A model generated the notes under the pieces. It searched no databases. It was not told the DNA's origin and saw only the letters and a list, made by a program, of their open reading frames with translations. The position numbers were made by a program, and so were the translations under genes. Positions 22,801 through 36,600 of a stretch of DNA of 42,500 bases are shown piece after piece. Position 1 is the stretch's first letter. Each line of letters starts with the position of its first letter. Source of the DNA: Tubiluchus corallicola (Eukaryota; Priapulida; Priapulimorpha; Priapulimorphida; Tubiluchidae); NCBI GenBank assembly GCA_030141605.1, contig JAQGDQ010000309.1, positions 55,001 to 97,500 on the forward strand, given 5' to 3'.

Positions 22801-25800
22801 ATAACAATGTTTATTCTAATAAATAGGAAACAGCAGCTGACATAATAAGCAATATTGCGGTCAAATCATCCGACCAAATAGCCAGTGGTCAGTTGTCGCT
22901 AGAAGAAAGTCTTGAAATCACACAATTGGCGTGCTTTGCAATAGGACAACTGCAGTCGGTAAGTTTGTTTCTTTCAATTTCGATAGCTACAGCATCAATT
23001 CTGGGTCCATCAGTTTCCAATTTGATCGCTCATTAATGTTAAAAGGAAGTTTTAAAGACATAAAAATGCTTTCTGAATGTTTTTGATGAACCTCTCAGAA
23101 CCTAATTGTTGCTTAAAGAAAACATACTATTTTTTTTCAAGAACAACTTACATGAAAGAATCATTACTACAAAAACGAAATGTCGTGTTCGCGCAGCTAG
23201 TTTTTGACTGTTGCATGCATTTCGCCCAGTGGCTGCTTATGTATAGTACTGTACAACTGCAGCATCCAATATTTTCACTCAATATATTTCTTTAGTTTTT
23301 TCTTTATACTTGTACGGAACCAGAGCATGTGAGTATAGTACCTATTTGCTTCACAGCACAGTGCGCTCCAGCAAAGCATTGTTTGCCTATTGTACGCATG
23401 CGCACATGTCTGAGCATAGGTAGAGAAAGTACTGTCGCTCACACAGTTTGTTGTCAGTTGTCACGTGTTTACCGTGAATGGATCAAGCTTGAACTACGAC
23501 AATTTCGTATTAGTAAGCAAAACTATTTTTTGTTTATGATTTTATCAAATTTATGTATAAACTGTCACATGTTTGTTAGTTTAAAATTACAGAATTTTCA
23601 GAAACCGCACCCCACTAATTTTAGCTACGAGTCTCCACTGATTTCGCCATTCGCTAGTTAAATGTATGGGCACTAGCACTTGGCTCTCGGAAACGTGTTA
23701 ATACTTCAAATTTACTGAATTTTTGTACACGAAACTGCTTGTTGTACCGTAACACTGTATTTCAAATTTTCACTTTCACGAACACGTGCAACACTGCAAC
23801 ATTTTTGCAGTTGAAAATTGTGTTCAGTTATGATGTTATCAATAGCTGGGCACGCATGGCGTTAATTAAATTTTTAACCTATTATTTAACTAAAAGAAAC
23901 ATTTTGGCATAATTACATGCAAAAATGTCTACTTTTTACCGGTATTTCAAAGTGGGGTAGGATAAGAAAAATCATCGTTTTCCTTTAAGGAGTCACAAGA
24001 AAACGTTGTAAATCCAATTTATAGACTTCTGTAACCATTATAAATATTAAATAGACTCATATATAAACATAATTGATATATATAACCACACAATTCTCAC
24101 AAGTTCAGCTTTACTGAAGAATTGCTAATATACTGAAATAATAATCAGTTTAGCAATGTACAGCAACTCTCCCCTTTATTTTCTATCTTTCTTTCTCCTC
24201 TCCTCTCCTCTCCTCCCCTTCTCTTTTTCTTTTTCTCTCTCTTTTCCTTTTTTCTTTTATTCTTCCTCTCTTCCTTTTTGTATCTTCCTCTCTCCCTCTC
24301 TCTCTCTTTTATTTCTCTTTTTTGTCTTTCTCTTTCCTCTCTTCTCATTTCCCTCTTTCTTTCTTTCTCTCTCGTCTTTCTCTTTCTCCTCTCTTTCATT
24401 TTTTTCCTTTTTACTTTGTTCTTCCTCTCTTTCTTGTTTATTTATTTCTCACTCTTTCACTTTCTCTTTTTACTTCTCTTTTGTCTTCTCTTTTCTCTCT
24501 TCTCAATAACAAAATTTCAACTAAAAATTAAGTATACTTTATATATTAGAGAATATAACTTTTAAACTTTAAACTGACAGGTACAATGTATAGGTTTTTC
24601 GTGGAAGCATGACGCATTTTCTGGTTTTTTTTGTCTATATAATAACATTTACTATTTTAATTCATTATAGCAAGCAGGGTTTGGAGCAAGTCACTTAAAT
24701 CTGAATAAAGACCGAGCTGTAACTGAACAGGCGCAGGAACTACGCCTTGATGCGCCATCTGTTGGCAAGTGTGACAACGAAACGGAATGCACTCTAAAGA
24801 AAACCGCTTTGTATGAGAAGAAAAGAGTAAGATATCAAAATACGTCACATTCACCAGTCAAATTTTCAAAAAATCTAAACGTAGAGCTATTGATATTGGA
24901 CAGGTTTCTGAAATAGGCCAACAGTCTAAAAGTGTGCACATTCAAAACGTTGTACCAAAAAGTGTATACATTCTATTGTAAGCCTACCTAGAAAAATCTA
25001 ACCAAACGTGCAGTGCATCAAATGCTTCTATTTTTCCCTCAATATAATTAGCTAGACAAATGGCTTATGACCCCTCTCACACTCTTTAATGTTTCGATTT
25101 TTACCAGAATAAGAAGATATATAGCGCTTACACAGACGTGATTAACCTGGCAGAAAGTTTACTTAGTCGTCAAGTTGTTGGTCTACCAGTAGAGATTGAA
25201 ACTCCTCACATGAAAATGACGTAAGTTTCGGTTTCAATATTCAACTAGTTTTCACTGTTCTGTAAAGACTGAAAAAATTTTTGTGTAAATATATGTATTT
25301 GTTTTCACGAGTAGGCTTAATTATTTAGCAGGGGTGAACATCGAACGCTCGAATCGATTAGAACCAGCTTTTTTAATTCGAATTCGATTCGAACCTAAAA
25401 CAATAGATTCGAGTAATTCACTACATAATTTTTTTTATCAATGCAACGTTTGAAACAGCATGTATCCAGATATATAAACCTATATATATATATAGTAGAC
25501 CAAAATTTAGTACAAGTTTCATTTATTTACAATAAAGGTTTGTACAATATAAATTCTTTCTGAAATTTAACACAGCTACAATTTAATGAGATTTTACACT
25601 ATGAATTTGCGATATATCGTAGGTAAATTATTGAGCTCTGTACATATATTTCATTTATTATTATATGTTACATTTCAGTTATTATTGTAAAATAGTTGCA
25701 CCTAAGTCCACTATGTATTTCGGTCAGGCTCTCAGCAGATATATAAAAATAAAGTGCGTAGACCAAACCAACATACCTGTACAGGTTACCGTTCGTAAAG

Positions 25801-28800
25801 TGATTGAAACTAATTTTTTTTGTCATAATCTGGCCAAATATTGCATAATTTTGAGACAAACTAAATCGATGCTATTTTACACCATTCTAATGCCGCATCC
25901 ACACCTGAAAATTTTCACTATTGTCACAGGCGCATGACGGGACGCTGCGATATAAACGCACATTTTCAATAGAATTCCTTTTTTATAGTGGAATTGGTTT
26001 TAGAAATTATGACCTTTGTCATTGCGTGTTATAAAGAGCGTTTGTCTATATGAGAATAGGTGTGCTTTGTTTTATCTGTAATAGGACGTACACTACACGT
26101 TATTCGGGTTAGGTTGCTTTTAAATTGCACAAAAACATGCAGAGTATGAACCTTGGGTGAGCAGCTACAGAATTTCTAAAAATGCGCACACCACTGCGTC
26201 CATGTCAACCTGCCTCTACTAATTCACCTTACACTAATAATATAGGGTAATTATAGAGTCGATAACAGCAGAGTAGCTAATGCAGTCTTGTAAATAATAT
26301 ATACAGGTATAGAATATTAAACAGAGTGGTCATTTCAACTGAAGCAAAATGATAGAAAACTGAGTCCTGTCAGTCTTGTCATAACATACAGCATTACGAA
26401 GGCCTTTGTGAGTTCTGAGTCTTTGGTTTGCCTACATTGCAAAGCGCTGCAGTTTAAAGCAAGACCGGGTCCAATCTCAAACAGTAGGTCAAAACAATCT
26501 ACTCTTTAAAATATTGAAAGGAAACATACCATTTTCTCAAAAATGACAAGTGAAAAAATTATTACCACCCAAACGCAATTTCACGTTCGCGCCACTAGCT
26601 CTTCGCTGTTACACGCATTTCGTCATTTGCTAGTTAGACGGGCAGTAGCACCTGCATCTGGAAAAGCATTGCACAAAAAACAGGTGTTGTACCTCTCAGT
26701 TCAGATGTGCTAGTTTGTGACGAACAGCACACGTTCGACAGTCATGGGTTAGCACAGCGGTAAATTTGAAATTATCTTAAAACTTGCCTGATTTTAGTAG
26801 AACACACTGAATATCTTACAGTAGCACTGTACTTCAATTTTCTCTTTCGCAAACACGTGCAACACGCTCATGGAATATTATTGCTGTTGAAAATTATGTT
26901 AGTTTGTGACAACGTCGATAGATGGGCTCGCCCGCCATTAATTAAATTTTTAATGTATCATTTAATTATCAGAAACGCTTTTGCTGTATTAATTGTGCTA
27001 AAATGTATACTTTTTATCGGATTTGAAATTGGGGTAGTATATGAAGATTTATCCTCTTCCTTTAAAAAATGCCTCTCTGGTAAGCATGTCGTCAGCAGGT
27101 TATTAGGATAGTTTTTCCTAGGTGTTGTGAATTGATTTCTCCAGGCGCTTTAGCGGAACGCAGAATTGTTTAAACATTGCATATGCCAGATGAGCTGAAT
27201 GATTCCAAATGAAAAAATCTTTTTACAGGTCTACAATATAATGAATTTAGCGTGATGTAGAATTGTCTAAACATACCAGATGAACTGAATGATTTCAAAT
27301 GAAAAAATCACACTTTTTGGCCTACAGTAAAATAAATATGTAGGAGTGATGCATGTAATATTCAATTTGATTTACCATTGCAAAGGAGGACAAATTTTAA
27401 GATCAGCAGCTCATTTATAAGAACGTTGGCTAAAAACTATGAATTTAGATATCATTTTCATTGGAATGTACAACTAGCAACAAAACTGAAAGAACATGCA
27501 TATATTGCTGTCTGCAAACATCTAAGGTGAAGTCGCCAGAGGTGAAATATACAAGCGCTGCATGATTAAGATTCAAAGAATAAAGGCAACGTAGGCTGGT
27601 CTGTTAGTGTTGAGAACTAAAAATTCCCATAAATGAAATTTTATGCTACAGTAAACTCCACGTAGTTCAAAATCGCATAACTCAAAGAATTTCAGCTGAG
27701 TGGGTAAAATCACTTTTTCCCACAGAAAACATCGCTTTACTCAAAATTTCGCCCAACTCAACTAAGAAATGATGGTCCATTTTATCAAAATACATGTAAT
27801 TTACTTCGTCTAACTCAAAATGCAATGTATACTCTAGAAAAATCAAAAAATCGTAAATAAATAAGTGAATTACTCACAAACTGAACAGCAGTACGTAAGA
27901 CATTGGTACTCCCACTGTCATATTGTTTAACAGTGTTGTGTACGTGTCCTTCTGTAACATAAAAAAATCGTGTTTCACTCCATAATTTGTTATTCTTTAT
28001 GTAACTGTCATCATATCTCGTCGTTGATGTATAGAAAGGTTGACTTTCTGCCTTCTATTTAGCTCGCCGTCTGGAGGAGGGGTCTAGAGTTCGTAGCTGG
28101 AAAATGGTAAATATCGCCTAACTCAAAGCTTTTTTCGGTCCGTTAATTTCTCGACTTCGTTTTCAAAAAAAGGTTACATGCAGTTTTGTAGGCGACATTT
28201 AATTTTAGAAACATTCTGTGCCACCTAGATTGGCCAAAGGCCCGGTGAAGGGACCCATTTTCTTCAAACTAGGCTCAGCGTTGCTAAACTTGCGTAGCCA
28301 AACGAAACTATTGCACCTGTCGATCAGGTATCGGCACCGGGCAATGGGTGAGAGAGCCAAAAGTAGGTTAGATACATTTGTAGATTATACGTTTTTGCCT
28401 TTTTTAGCAATAAAGTTGATTTTAGCACGGCTGTATCTGCGATGAGACAGGAACGCACGTAAAATTTGTTTTGATGTTTTGAACGCATTTTGATTCCCTA
28501 CTTTCTTTGCAATAAAGACGGCAAGTTGTTTGATTATCTGTACATACAAGAATCGTACTTATTGGGCGCCGAGTAACCCACGAGCCGAATTAGGACAATT
28601 GGCGTACATGGGCTAGCCCAAGTAGGACACTAGAAACGATTCGCGAATTGAGTTGTTAAGCGTACTGTCGGTTGTCCTTGTTTATGGAATAATAATAATT
28701 AAAAACGACAATATAGGTTGAATAATTTATTATTCATCTGATAAAATTATTCTGAGCCTAGAAGAATTAATATTTGCCAACATTAATCTTCTTTAAAGTG

Positions 28801-31800
28801 AAATAGCACACTTGTTAGGCGATCCAACATTTGTTTAAGGTATAGCATTTGTTATTTTGTTTTGCTTAACAGACAGGTGATCCTTTTCACACCCTCTTGG
28901 ACAAATAATTGTTTTCTACTCAGTAAACGGGTTAACCACATAGTTTCTCTCTTTAAAGCATTAGATACTTAGTTTACTGTTATGATGATATTAATGGAGC
29001 CAATAATAGTGATGATGTTGTTGTAAAAAGTACATTTGTGAATTGTCAAAGACTATCCATAATTATTATAAAGTTACTTTTTTTTCCAAAATAATTTACT
29101 TTTATGTTTTTGTATGTCATAAATGTCGATTCTCGACAGAAATCGCTAGTGTCCTACTTGGGCTGCCCCCATGAACTTCGGCTAGTGGGCTACTCGGCGC
29201 CCTACAGTACTATCTCACTGCATTTCACTAATTCGTTAGAACGTTGTCATCCGTTGGTAAGCACACGTGTATAGTTTGTAATGTTTAATTTTCGCGAATG
29301 TTATATTAAGTTGATTCGCTGACAAGAAATTACCACAGCACAAAACTTGTACCTGAAGTACATGGAATATCAGCACATTCAGGGTTCCGCAAATTTTTAA
29401 AATAAATATCCCTGATCAAATATTGATTGACAAGCAGAAATCGTATTACGCATCAATAATCATATTCAAACATTTTGTGTATGGATATTCATACACATAC
29501 TGATATACGTGTCGGCACAGTTGCAGTAGTGCTAACGAAATTGCACTAATCACATTAAATAAACTTTCTTAATCCAATCATTACTTTTGGAACAGAAATC
29601 GAAACTGGAAGCCTGCCATAGCAAAATTTTATTTGAACGTGAATCAATGCAAAATAAGATGTTTCAGCAAAATACCGGTTCACGGTGATTATTTTCCCCA
29701 CCCTCTCGAATTTCCAGGATAGTCTGTACTTTCAAGAACTTTTGGGAACCCTGACATTGCAAATGCAACCAGTAATCAAGTGTTGTACCCCAGTATTCGC
29801 AAATTTATTGTAATATTTACCTGAACACACGCTGATAATCACGTCAAGACAAACAAAAGTTGAAATGGGAACGTTGTACCCGTACATGTACTATTTTGTA
29901 ATGACATGTATTTATGACATTTCTTTCCGTTAAATTTCTCAAAGAAACAACACAAAAATGCAAAGAACTATCGTTCTTATTACATCACGCAACATTATTT
30001 AATAAAGAAAAGATATGTACAGCCTAGTTCACTACATTCCAAAAATTTACTGCAAATATAATTATGTACGTCGTAATAAGTCGAGCAAGCGAATAGCACG
30101 AAAGAAACGAACGCATAATTATTGCATTAAAACTTATTTCAGAAAACTGTAATCGGAAACCAAAAAATGAATGAATAGTCAACATTTGTATAACAGTAGT
30201 AATCAGCTGAAAAAATAAACTTTACATGCGTTGGTAAACCATAGGGTCTACTAGAGTAACATAATATTACACTGAAGCATTGACACTCGTCTTCTACTAA
30301 TTTATCAACTTCATATCACCTGACATAAATTACATTGAAGTGTAGATAACAATTTCAAATTCAGTACGGAAGCAGACGAAATCAAACGAACTTTTGAAAC
30401 GAAATTAATGAGTGAACGCAACAAAAAAATCTACCGATACAGGCTTAACCATGATTGTAATACAATAATTACCATAATTATAAAAACATTAATGTATTTA
30501 CAAGTCGTATTTACAAAATGTACAAACATGAGATAAATACCGTCGTACCATTACTTCTTAGCTGACTTCTTTGCGGCCTTTTTAGCTGGAGACTTCTTCG
30601 CTTTTGCCTTGGCTGGTGACTTTGCCTTCTTGGGTTTTGCAGCGGCCTTCTTTGGTATCTTTACTTTCTTAGCTGCTGGTTTTGCTTTCTTGGCCACTGT
30701 TTTCTTCGCTGCTTTTGGCTTGGCAGCCTTCTTTTCTCCACTTCCGGTGGCCTTCTTAGCTCGTGGTTTTTTCACAGCTGGTTTCTTGGCTTTTGGTTTC
30801 TTCTCGCCCAGACGGAAACTGCCCGAAGCACCGGTCCCCTTGGCTTGTTTTAACTGTCCCGACGCCACACCTCGTTTCAAAGCCATCTTCAAATGCGCGT
30901 TGATGCTCTTGTCGTCATTGCCAACTTTGTAGTTTGCCTTTATGTACTTCAAGATTGCTATCCTTGAAGAACCTCCTCTTTCCTTCAATGACGTAATAGC
31001 ATTTGCAATCATGTCATTGTACTTCGGGTGACTCGCTGGCACCTTGGGCTTCTTCGCTTTCGTTGCCTTTGGTTTTTTAGCTGTTGCTGAAGCTTCCATT
31101 GTTTTAATTTTAAATACGCAGAACTATCTTCGGATACGGATACGTATATAGATATAGATAACGGATACGTGAACTAACGTTTCTTTGCTGCAGCTGATTT
31201 TGTATTATGCTAGCCAGCAGCTTCGTCTCGCTTATATAGCCGACGCGCGGGCGTGAACGTACACACACAACAAGCGAACCGCTGAGTGCTGATCGAAACT
31301 GCAAATTCCTGCAAGAACTGTGCTTGTTACTAACAAAAACTGCTTATATTTTCCTAATAATCAGTCACAAAGTCACACAAATTATGCATATTTATGTAGA
31401 CGACACTTTGGTGTCTCTCTTAGTGTAAAAATTGTTGCAATATCTTTACGCGTTTCCCAATGGCGGTTAGAAAAGTGAAGTTTTTACAAGTTAAATTTTA
31501 CAAAGTCCTTGCATAAAGCGTAATTAAGGAAAAAATTAATTAACAGTGTGAAATTTATTTTTGTATATGTAAAATAGAACACTTATCCCACCTGTTCAAC
31601 TTAAAAGGTTGATTACATCTGTTTCTTATAATCAGTATTTAACAGATTTTTCTGGCTAAGAAACACACATCACGAGTCGAAAACGGTGCATGCCATGGCG
31701 GTGTATATAATTTTATTGGCCACTGGAATAACGTGTAGAAACTCATATTTTTGCCCAAAATTAATGCTGATTTCTAAACATTATATAGGCACCTTGATTT

Positions 31801-33578
31801 TGATGTTTATGCTATCAAAGATTTTTTTCATAAACTCTTTTTAATTAATATGAAGCATGAAAATGATAAATTTTTAGGACTGCAATCCAGTCATACAGCG
31901 ATATCTCTGTGCATTGGGTAAGACTTTTCCTGAAATCGTAGGATGTCCCTTTATTTTTCACTAAAATCCTTATTTTTTTACAATTACGAAAAAGTGTTCA
32001 ACTTATGAAAATTGGAAGATTATGACTGTAACATGACGATTTTAGACTTATATCTCGAGTGAACAAGCCTGCCCAGTCCTAGGACCACTAGCGGCTTTGC
32101 CTATAGTTATTCTTGTGTCTGCTATTAATAATTCATGTGGTCATTGAAATATTTAATTGTACTTATTATTACTATTGATTGTTTTGATTTTTGTTCAAAA
32201 GGATTATTGTTCCATTTAGAATTTAATCGTAATTCAGAGTTACATTTAGACTTAACTTTGGACTTAAAACGAATGAGGTCAAGGATACATGATGTTAGCC
32301 AACAATCTGGTGTTAGGTTAATAAAAATAATTCGTGATTTTTGTTAGAAATGAGTGGCGAGAGAAACCAAATTTACGTACTCTGTTTTACGTAAAATTTG
32401 CAATCACACGTTTTTAGTAGTTTTGAAACGGCTTTAAACTTTGTGGACTGTCTTTTTATATCATTCATAATAAAGTCAGAATGGAGTTGGGTATAGGCCT
32501 ATAGGGAGAAAACGAAAACAGACAATTGCTTCAGCCTCCGGCAACTAGCCAGCAAATTTACTTTATAAAAACATAATAATTTTGGAATTAAGTTTATTAG
32601 CGAAAGAGCTTGTGTGAGCTGTCTGAGAACAGAAGGAATGGGGTGTCAAAATTGCATGAACAAATACAAATAATACCTTTAATGTATGTGTGATGTAAAT
32701 GTGATGTAAATGTGATGTATGTGTGATGTAAATATAATGTATGTGTGATGTATATATAATATACTATAACATAACATAACATAACATAACATAGCATAGC
32801 ATAGCATAGCATAGCATAGCATAGCATAGCATAGCATAACATAACATAACATAACATAACATAACATAACATAACATAACATAACATAACATAACATAAC
32901 ATAACATAACATAACATAACATAACATAACATAACATAACATAACATAACATAACATAACATAACATAACATAACATAACATAACATAACATAACATAAC
33001 ATAACATAACATAACATAACATAACATAATATAATATAGTAATATAATTTTTAAGGTGATTTTTCTGAAACCTACTTCAGGTAGCTCTTTTCTTGTCCTT
33101 TAAAGGTAGAAAACTATAATGGTTAATGCAGTAATGCAGTAACTGGTAGACAATAGTCAAAATTTAGACAATTTGTATCGTGTTGACGCTTTTTAACCAT
33201 TACGTGCTTTTCTGCAGAAGTCGTATGGTTTCCTGCACTGAAGTGAAGAATCAGGGAACATTTGCTGATGGAACGACTTTCAGTCCAAAAGTCGGTAAAG
33301 AGTTACCTTGTAAACCTGACAGCGCCATGGGCTTTCTGGTAATTTTCTCTTTTCTGCTATTCAAACTAACAGAAATACATACCTGTTGTATATACTTCAT
33401 TCGCAATTAATTTCCTAAAATCAGGAAAGTACTTTCGCAATTAGCATTATTAGTGATATGAACGTATTCGTGAAATGGTGCAATAATTTGATTTTTTATT
33501 AGCTATTAACTTTTTATTAGCTAAATAACAGTCCAATATCTACAATAAATGTAATGGGTAATTGGAAATATGATAATA

Positions 33579-33640
<62 letters not shown>

Positions 33641-36600
33641 TGATGACGATGACGATGACGCTGACGATGACGAAAACGATGACGATGATGTTGATAATGA
33701 TTTATAAATAATTGAGCTTACCTGCAGTCATGAGTAACAAACTGCTTCATATTTAAAAAGATAAAATCGTCTTCAGCTTCGAAACTGATTATTTTTCCCA
33801 ACTTGTAGTGATCAGTATCTGGTGTTCCTATCATTCATTAATTTTATCAAAGTATAATCATGTTCGCTCTGTCAATTTTACCAACTTCACCAAATGTCCT
33901 ACTGAATTACCCACGTAACTCGTAATCTTAGGCCTATATATATATATATATATATAGATATAGATAGATAGATAGATATACATCAATGAACCGTATTGTT
34001 GTCGTCATGCGTGCATTCCTACAAGCTATAAATTGAGACTTATATTTATGCATGACAGTGACGAGAAATGTAAAGAACTGTAATGGTTAGCAGTAATGAT
34101 GTATCTGGCTAATAATAGCCAAAATTTAGACAATTTCTATATCGTGTTGACGCTTTTTAACCGCTACGTGCTGTTCTGCAGAAGTCGTGTGGTTTCCTGA
34201 ACTGAGGTGAATTATCAGGGATCATCAGAAAACCATTATACAAAAAATACATTATTTTAAAAATGTTTTGTTTATTTCTCTTAGCACATTACTCTGGATA
34301 ATTGCGGAATGGTTTATCAGGAAGGTTCTGATTCGTTACATAACTGTGACTCTTTGAAAACGATTTCCCTTGTCCAATCAGGAGCGGGAAAGATTGATTT
34401 ACACGGACTTACCAACCCAGTAGAAATCGTGTTCGCTAATAATAAAACTAAAAACAGCAAAACCGAAATAATTACTCCAGAAATTAAGGTACGTGTCTAC
34501 GTCATAATTATGTTTGTAGTACAGGTTAACATAATGAGTTTAGAATAAAAATACTGCGTCTTATTACTGATGTTGGGCTTTCAAAAACCAAAGTCGAAGC
34601 TCCATTAAATTTTGCTCTTTCTTTGCTCTTTATTTGCCAAAACATGTCGTTCCATCTAAACATAAGAAATTAGTGTCAAAAAAATAACAAATGAACAAAA
34701 AATAAGAATAGCCAAAAGTCAATTTTACATAATTAAGAGTTATACACTGCACTGTCATATTAATTAATACCTAGCTGTAATTTTAAACTAAATTTAAGTT
34801 TTTTAAAGTAATTAGGGAGGATATACATACGTTATTAGCCCCAAATCATGAGCAATTGTAACAGATAACGCCAATATCTTATCAACTTATCATGACACGT
34901 CTTCACTTCACAGTAGGCCTCTGACCCAGATCAAATTGATCACGTGATTAGGCCAAAAATCACCACAAGGTGGCCAAAGCCGAAAACAAGCGACAGCTGC
35001 TAGTGCAAGGATGCAGTCAAATACTGCTAATGCAGTCAAAGATATTGAAAAATGATAAGCAAAAAGCAATGATAATTATAACCCAAAATAATGTGATACA
35101 AATGAATTTAAAAATGATCAAAATTCAAGCTGTCATGTCGTCCGTGCGTAGTTCAAAATGAGAAACGAGAAAAACATGCAAAATAATAAAACAACAAAAT
35201 GAAATCCAATCTAGCGAAACTGAAATTTAAGATTAACTTTCAAATAGGGAACTGTACATGCATTAAAAATGGAGCAAAAGCGTGTGAATAATAAAATGAC
35301 ATCCGTTGCGAATTTCCTGAATTTAGGTTTTTTTTTGAAAATGTCATCCCAACAACAAGAACAACAAGAACGTCATCTAGATGAGTAACGCTTTGGGTCG
35401 AGTCCTCAACCACAAATGTTACATTTGCTTCATGATACCTGCTGTTGCTATAGTAACAGGTTAACTGCGTTCACATCACTGTCTGACAATTCGTCCATCT
35501 TTGTTTACAAACTCAAATAGGTTAGATGGCAAATTTTTGCCGTTACCATTTCTGGATGACTGAACAAGCTGATTATTGTCATTATGAACTAACAGCAGTT
35601 TTAAATTATTCCTGTGCGTTGTAAATATTGTAATCACTAACCAATTGACCATTATTCTTATATGTTAACTGCTATGTAAATTATGCATGTTACTGTAAAG
35701 TGATATTATGCGAATAAAATGATAATAATAATTACTTCCACCCATTTAAGGTTGGTCGAAGCCTCATGGTACACCAGGTAATCATTAAAGAACCAAAGTC
35801 GTCTCTGCAGTACTCCATGAGTATCGAAGCCGACGCTGTCGCCAACGTTTCCTTCATATTGTTTCTCCGTTTTGAAATCATGCCGAATCAGACGCACTAC
35901 GAGAAAGCGTGGATTGTTACCATAGATCCAAATAAAGAAGGTACGACCAACTATTTCCGAATTTAATTATTGAAAAGTAACAATATAGTTCCTAATTTTA
36001 GAAAGAAAAATCATAGTCATTTGTTAAAAACAAAAAAATTAATATTTGGTGATAAACACAACACAGTACAATACAATACAATACAAATACAATGCAATGC
36101 AATGCAATGCAGTGCAATGCAATGCAATGCAATGCAGTGCAATGCAATGCAATGCAATGCAATGCAATGCAATGCAATACAATACAATACAATACAATAC
36201 AATACAATACAATACAATACAATACAATACAATACAATACAATACAATACAATACAATACAATACAATACAATACAATACAATACAATACAATACAATAC
36301 AATACAATACAATACAATACAATACAATACAATACAATACAATACAATACAATACAATACAATACAATACAATACAATACAATATACAGTACAGTGTATG
36401 CAAAGAACTACACATTGCACAAAAGCATCCGAATCCTTGGTTATAATCGTCATATGGAAACAGCAGCAACAGAGGAGGTTAAACAGTTTACAATATTTAA
36501 ACATTTACAAAAATAATATAATTGTGACAGTACGCTATCTGATTGATAAAGCTTTTATTTTCCTTCTTTCAAAACAGTCTAAAATATAATTTGAAGGCAA

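Larger units (their letters stand above)
22959..24670. other. Intron 14
   Basis: Contains a dispersed repeat (about 23060-24010) split by the 414-bp hAT derivative, and the pyrimidine tract (24178-24505). The frames at 23077-23661 are inside these repeats. Confidence 0.65.
25221..33217. other. Intron 16 (8 kb) containing the H1 gene
   Basis: Layout: hAT-like end (25328), repeat family B copy 2 (26470-27110), pogo-like element (27649-28140), foldback MITE (28555-29212), antisense H1 (30551-31099), pentamer array (32766-33025). The stretches 25430-26430 and 31320-32680 are AT-rich with no gene I can support. Confidence 0.65.
33339..34284. other. Intron 17 with GAT array and pseudo-exon
   Basis: Contains (GAT)n at 33575-33690, (TA)n/(GATA)n at 33938-33976 and the broken exon 17 copy (34071-34222). 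Confidence 0.65.

Noticed and set aside
24145-24565. Lys/Arg/Glu and Phe/Ser/Leu frames on both strands
   Set aside because: Artefacts of the polypyrimidine tract.
30609-30932. 107-codon plus frame opposite H1
   Set aside because: Phe/Ala-rich antisense shadow of the Lys/Ala tail of H1.
32597-33027. MLCYV repeat proteins
   Set aside because: A 5-base repeat without stops gives long frames in every phase; no start context or non-repeat domain.
32766-36380. CRISPR-like array
   Set aside because: Eukaryotic context and pure 5-base tandem units without spacers.
35970-36589. Five frames of 112-168 codons on both strands
   Set aside because: Same cause, from the AATAC/AATGC pentamer array.
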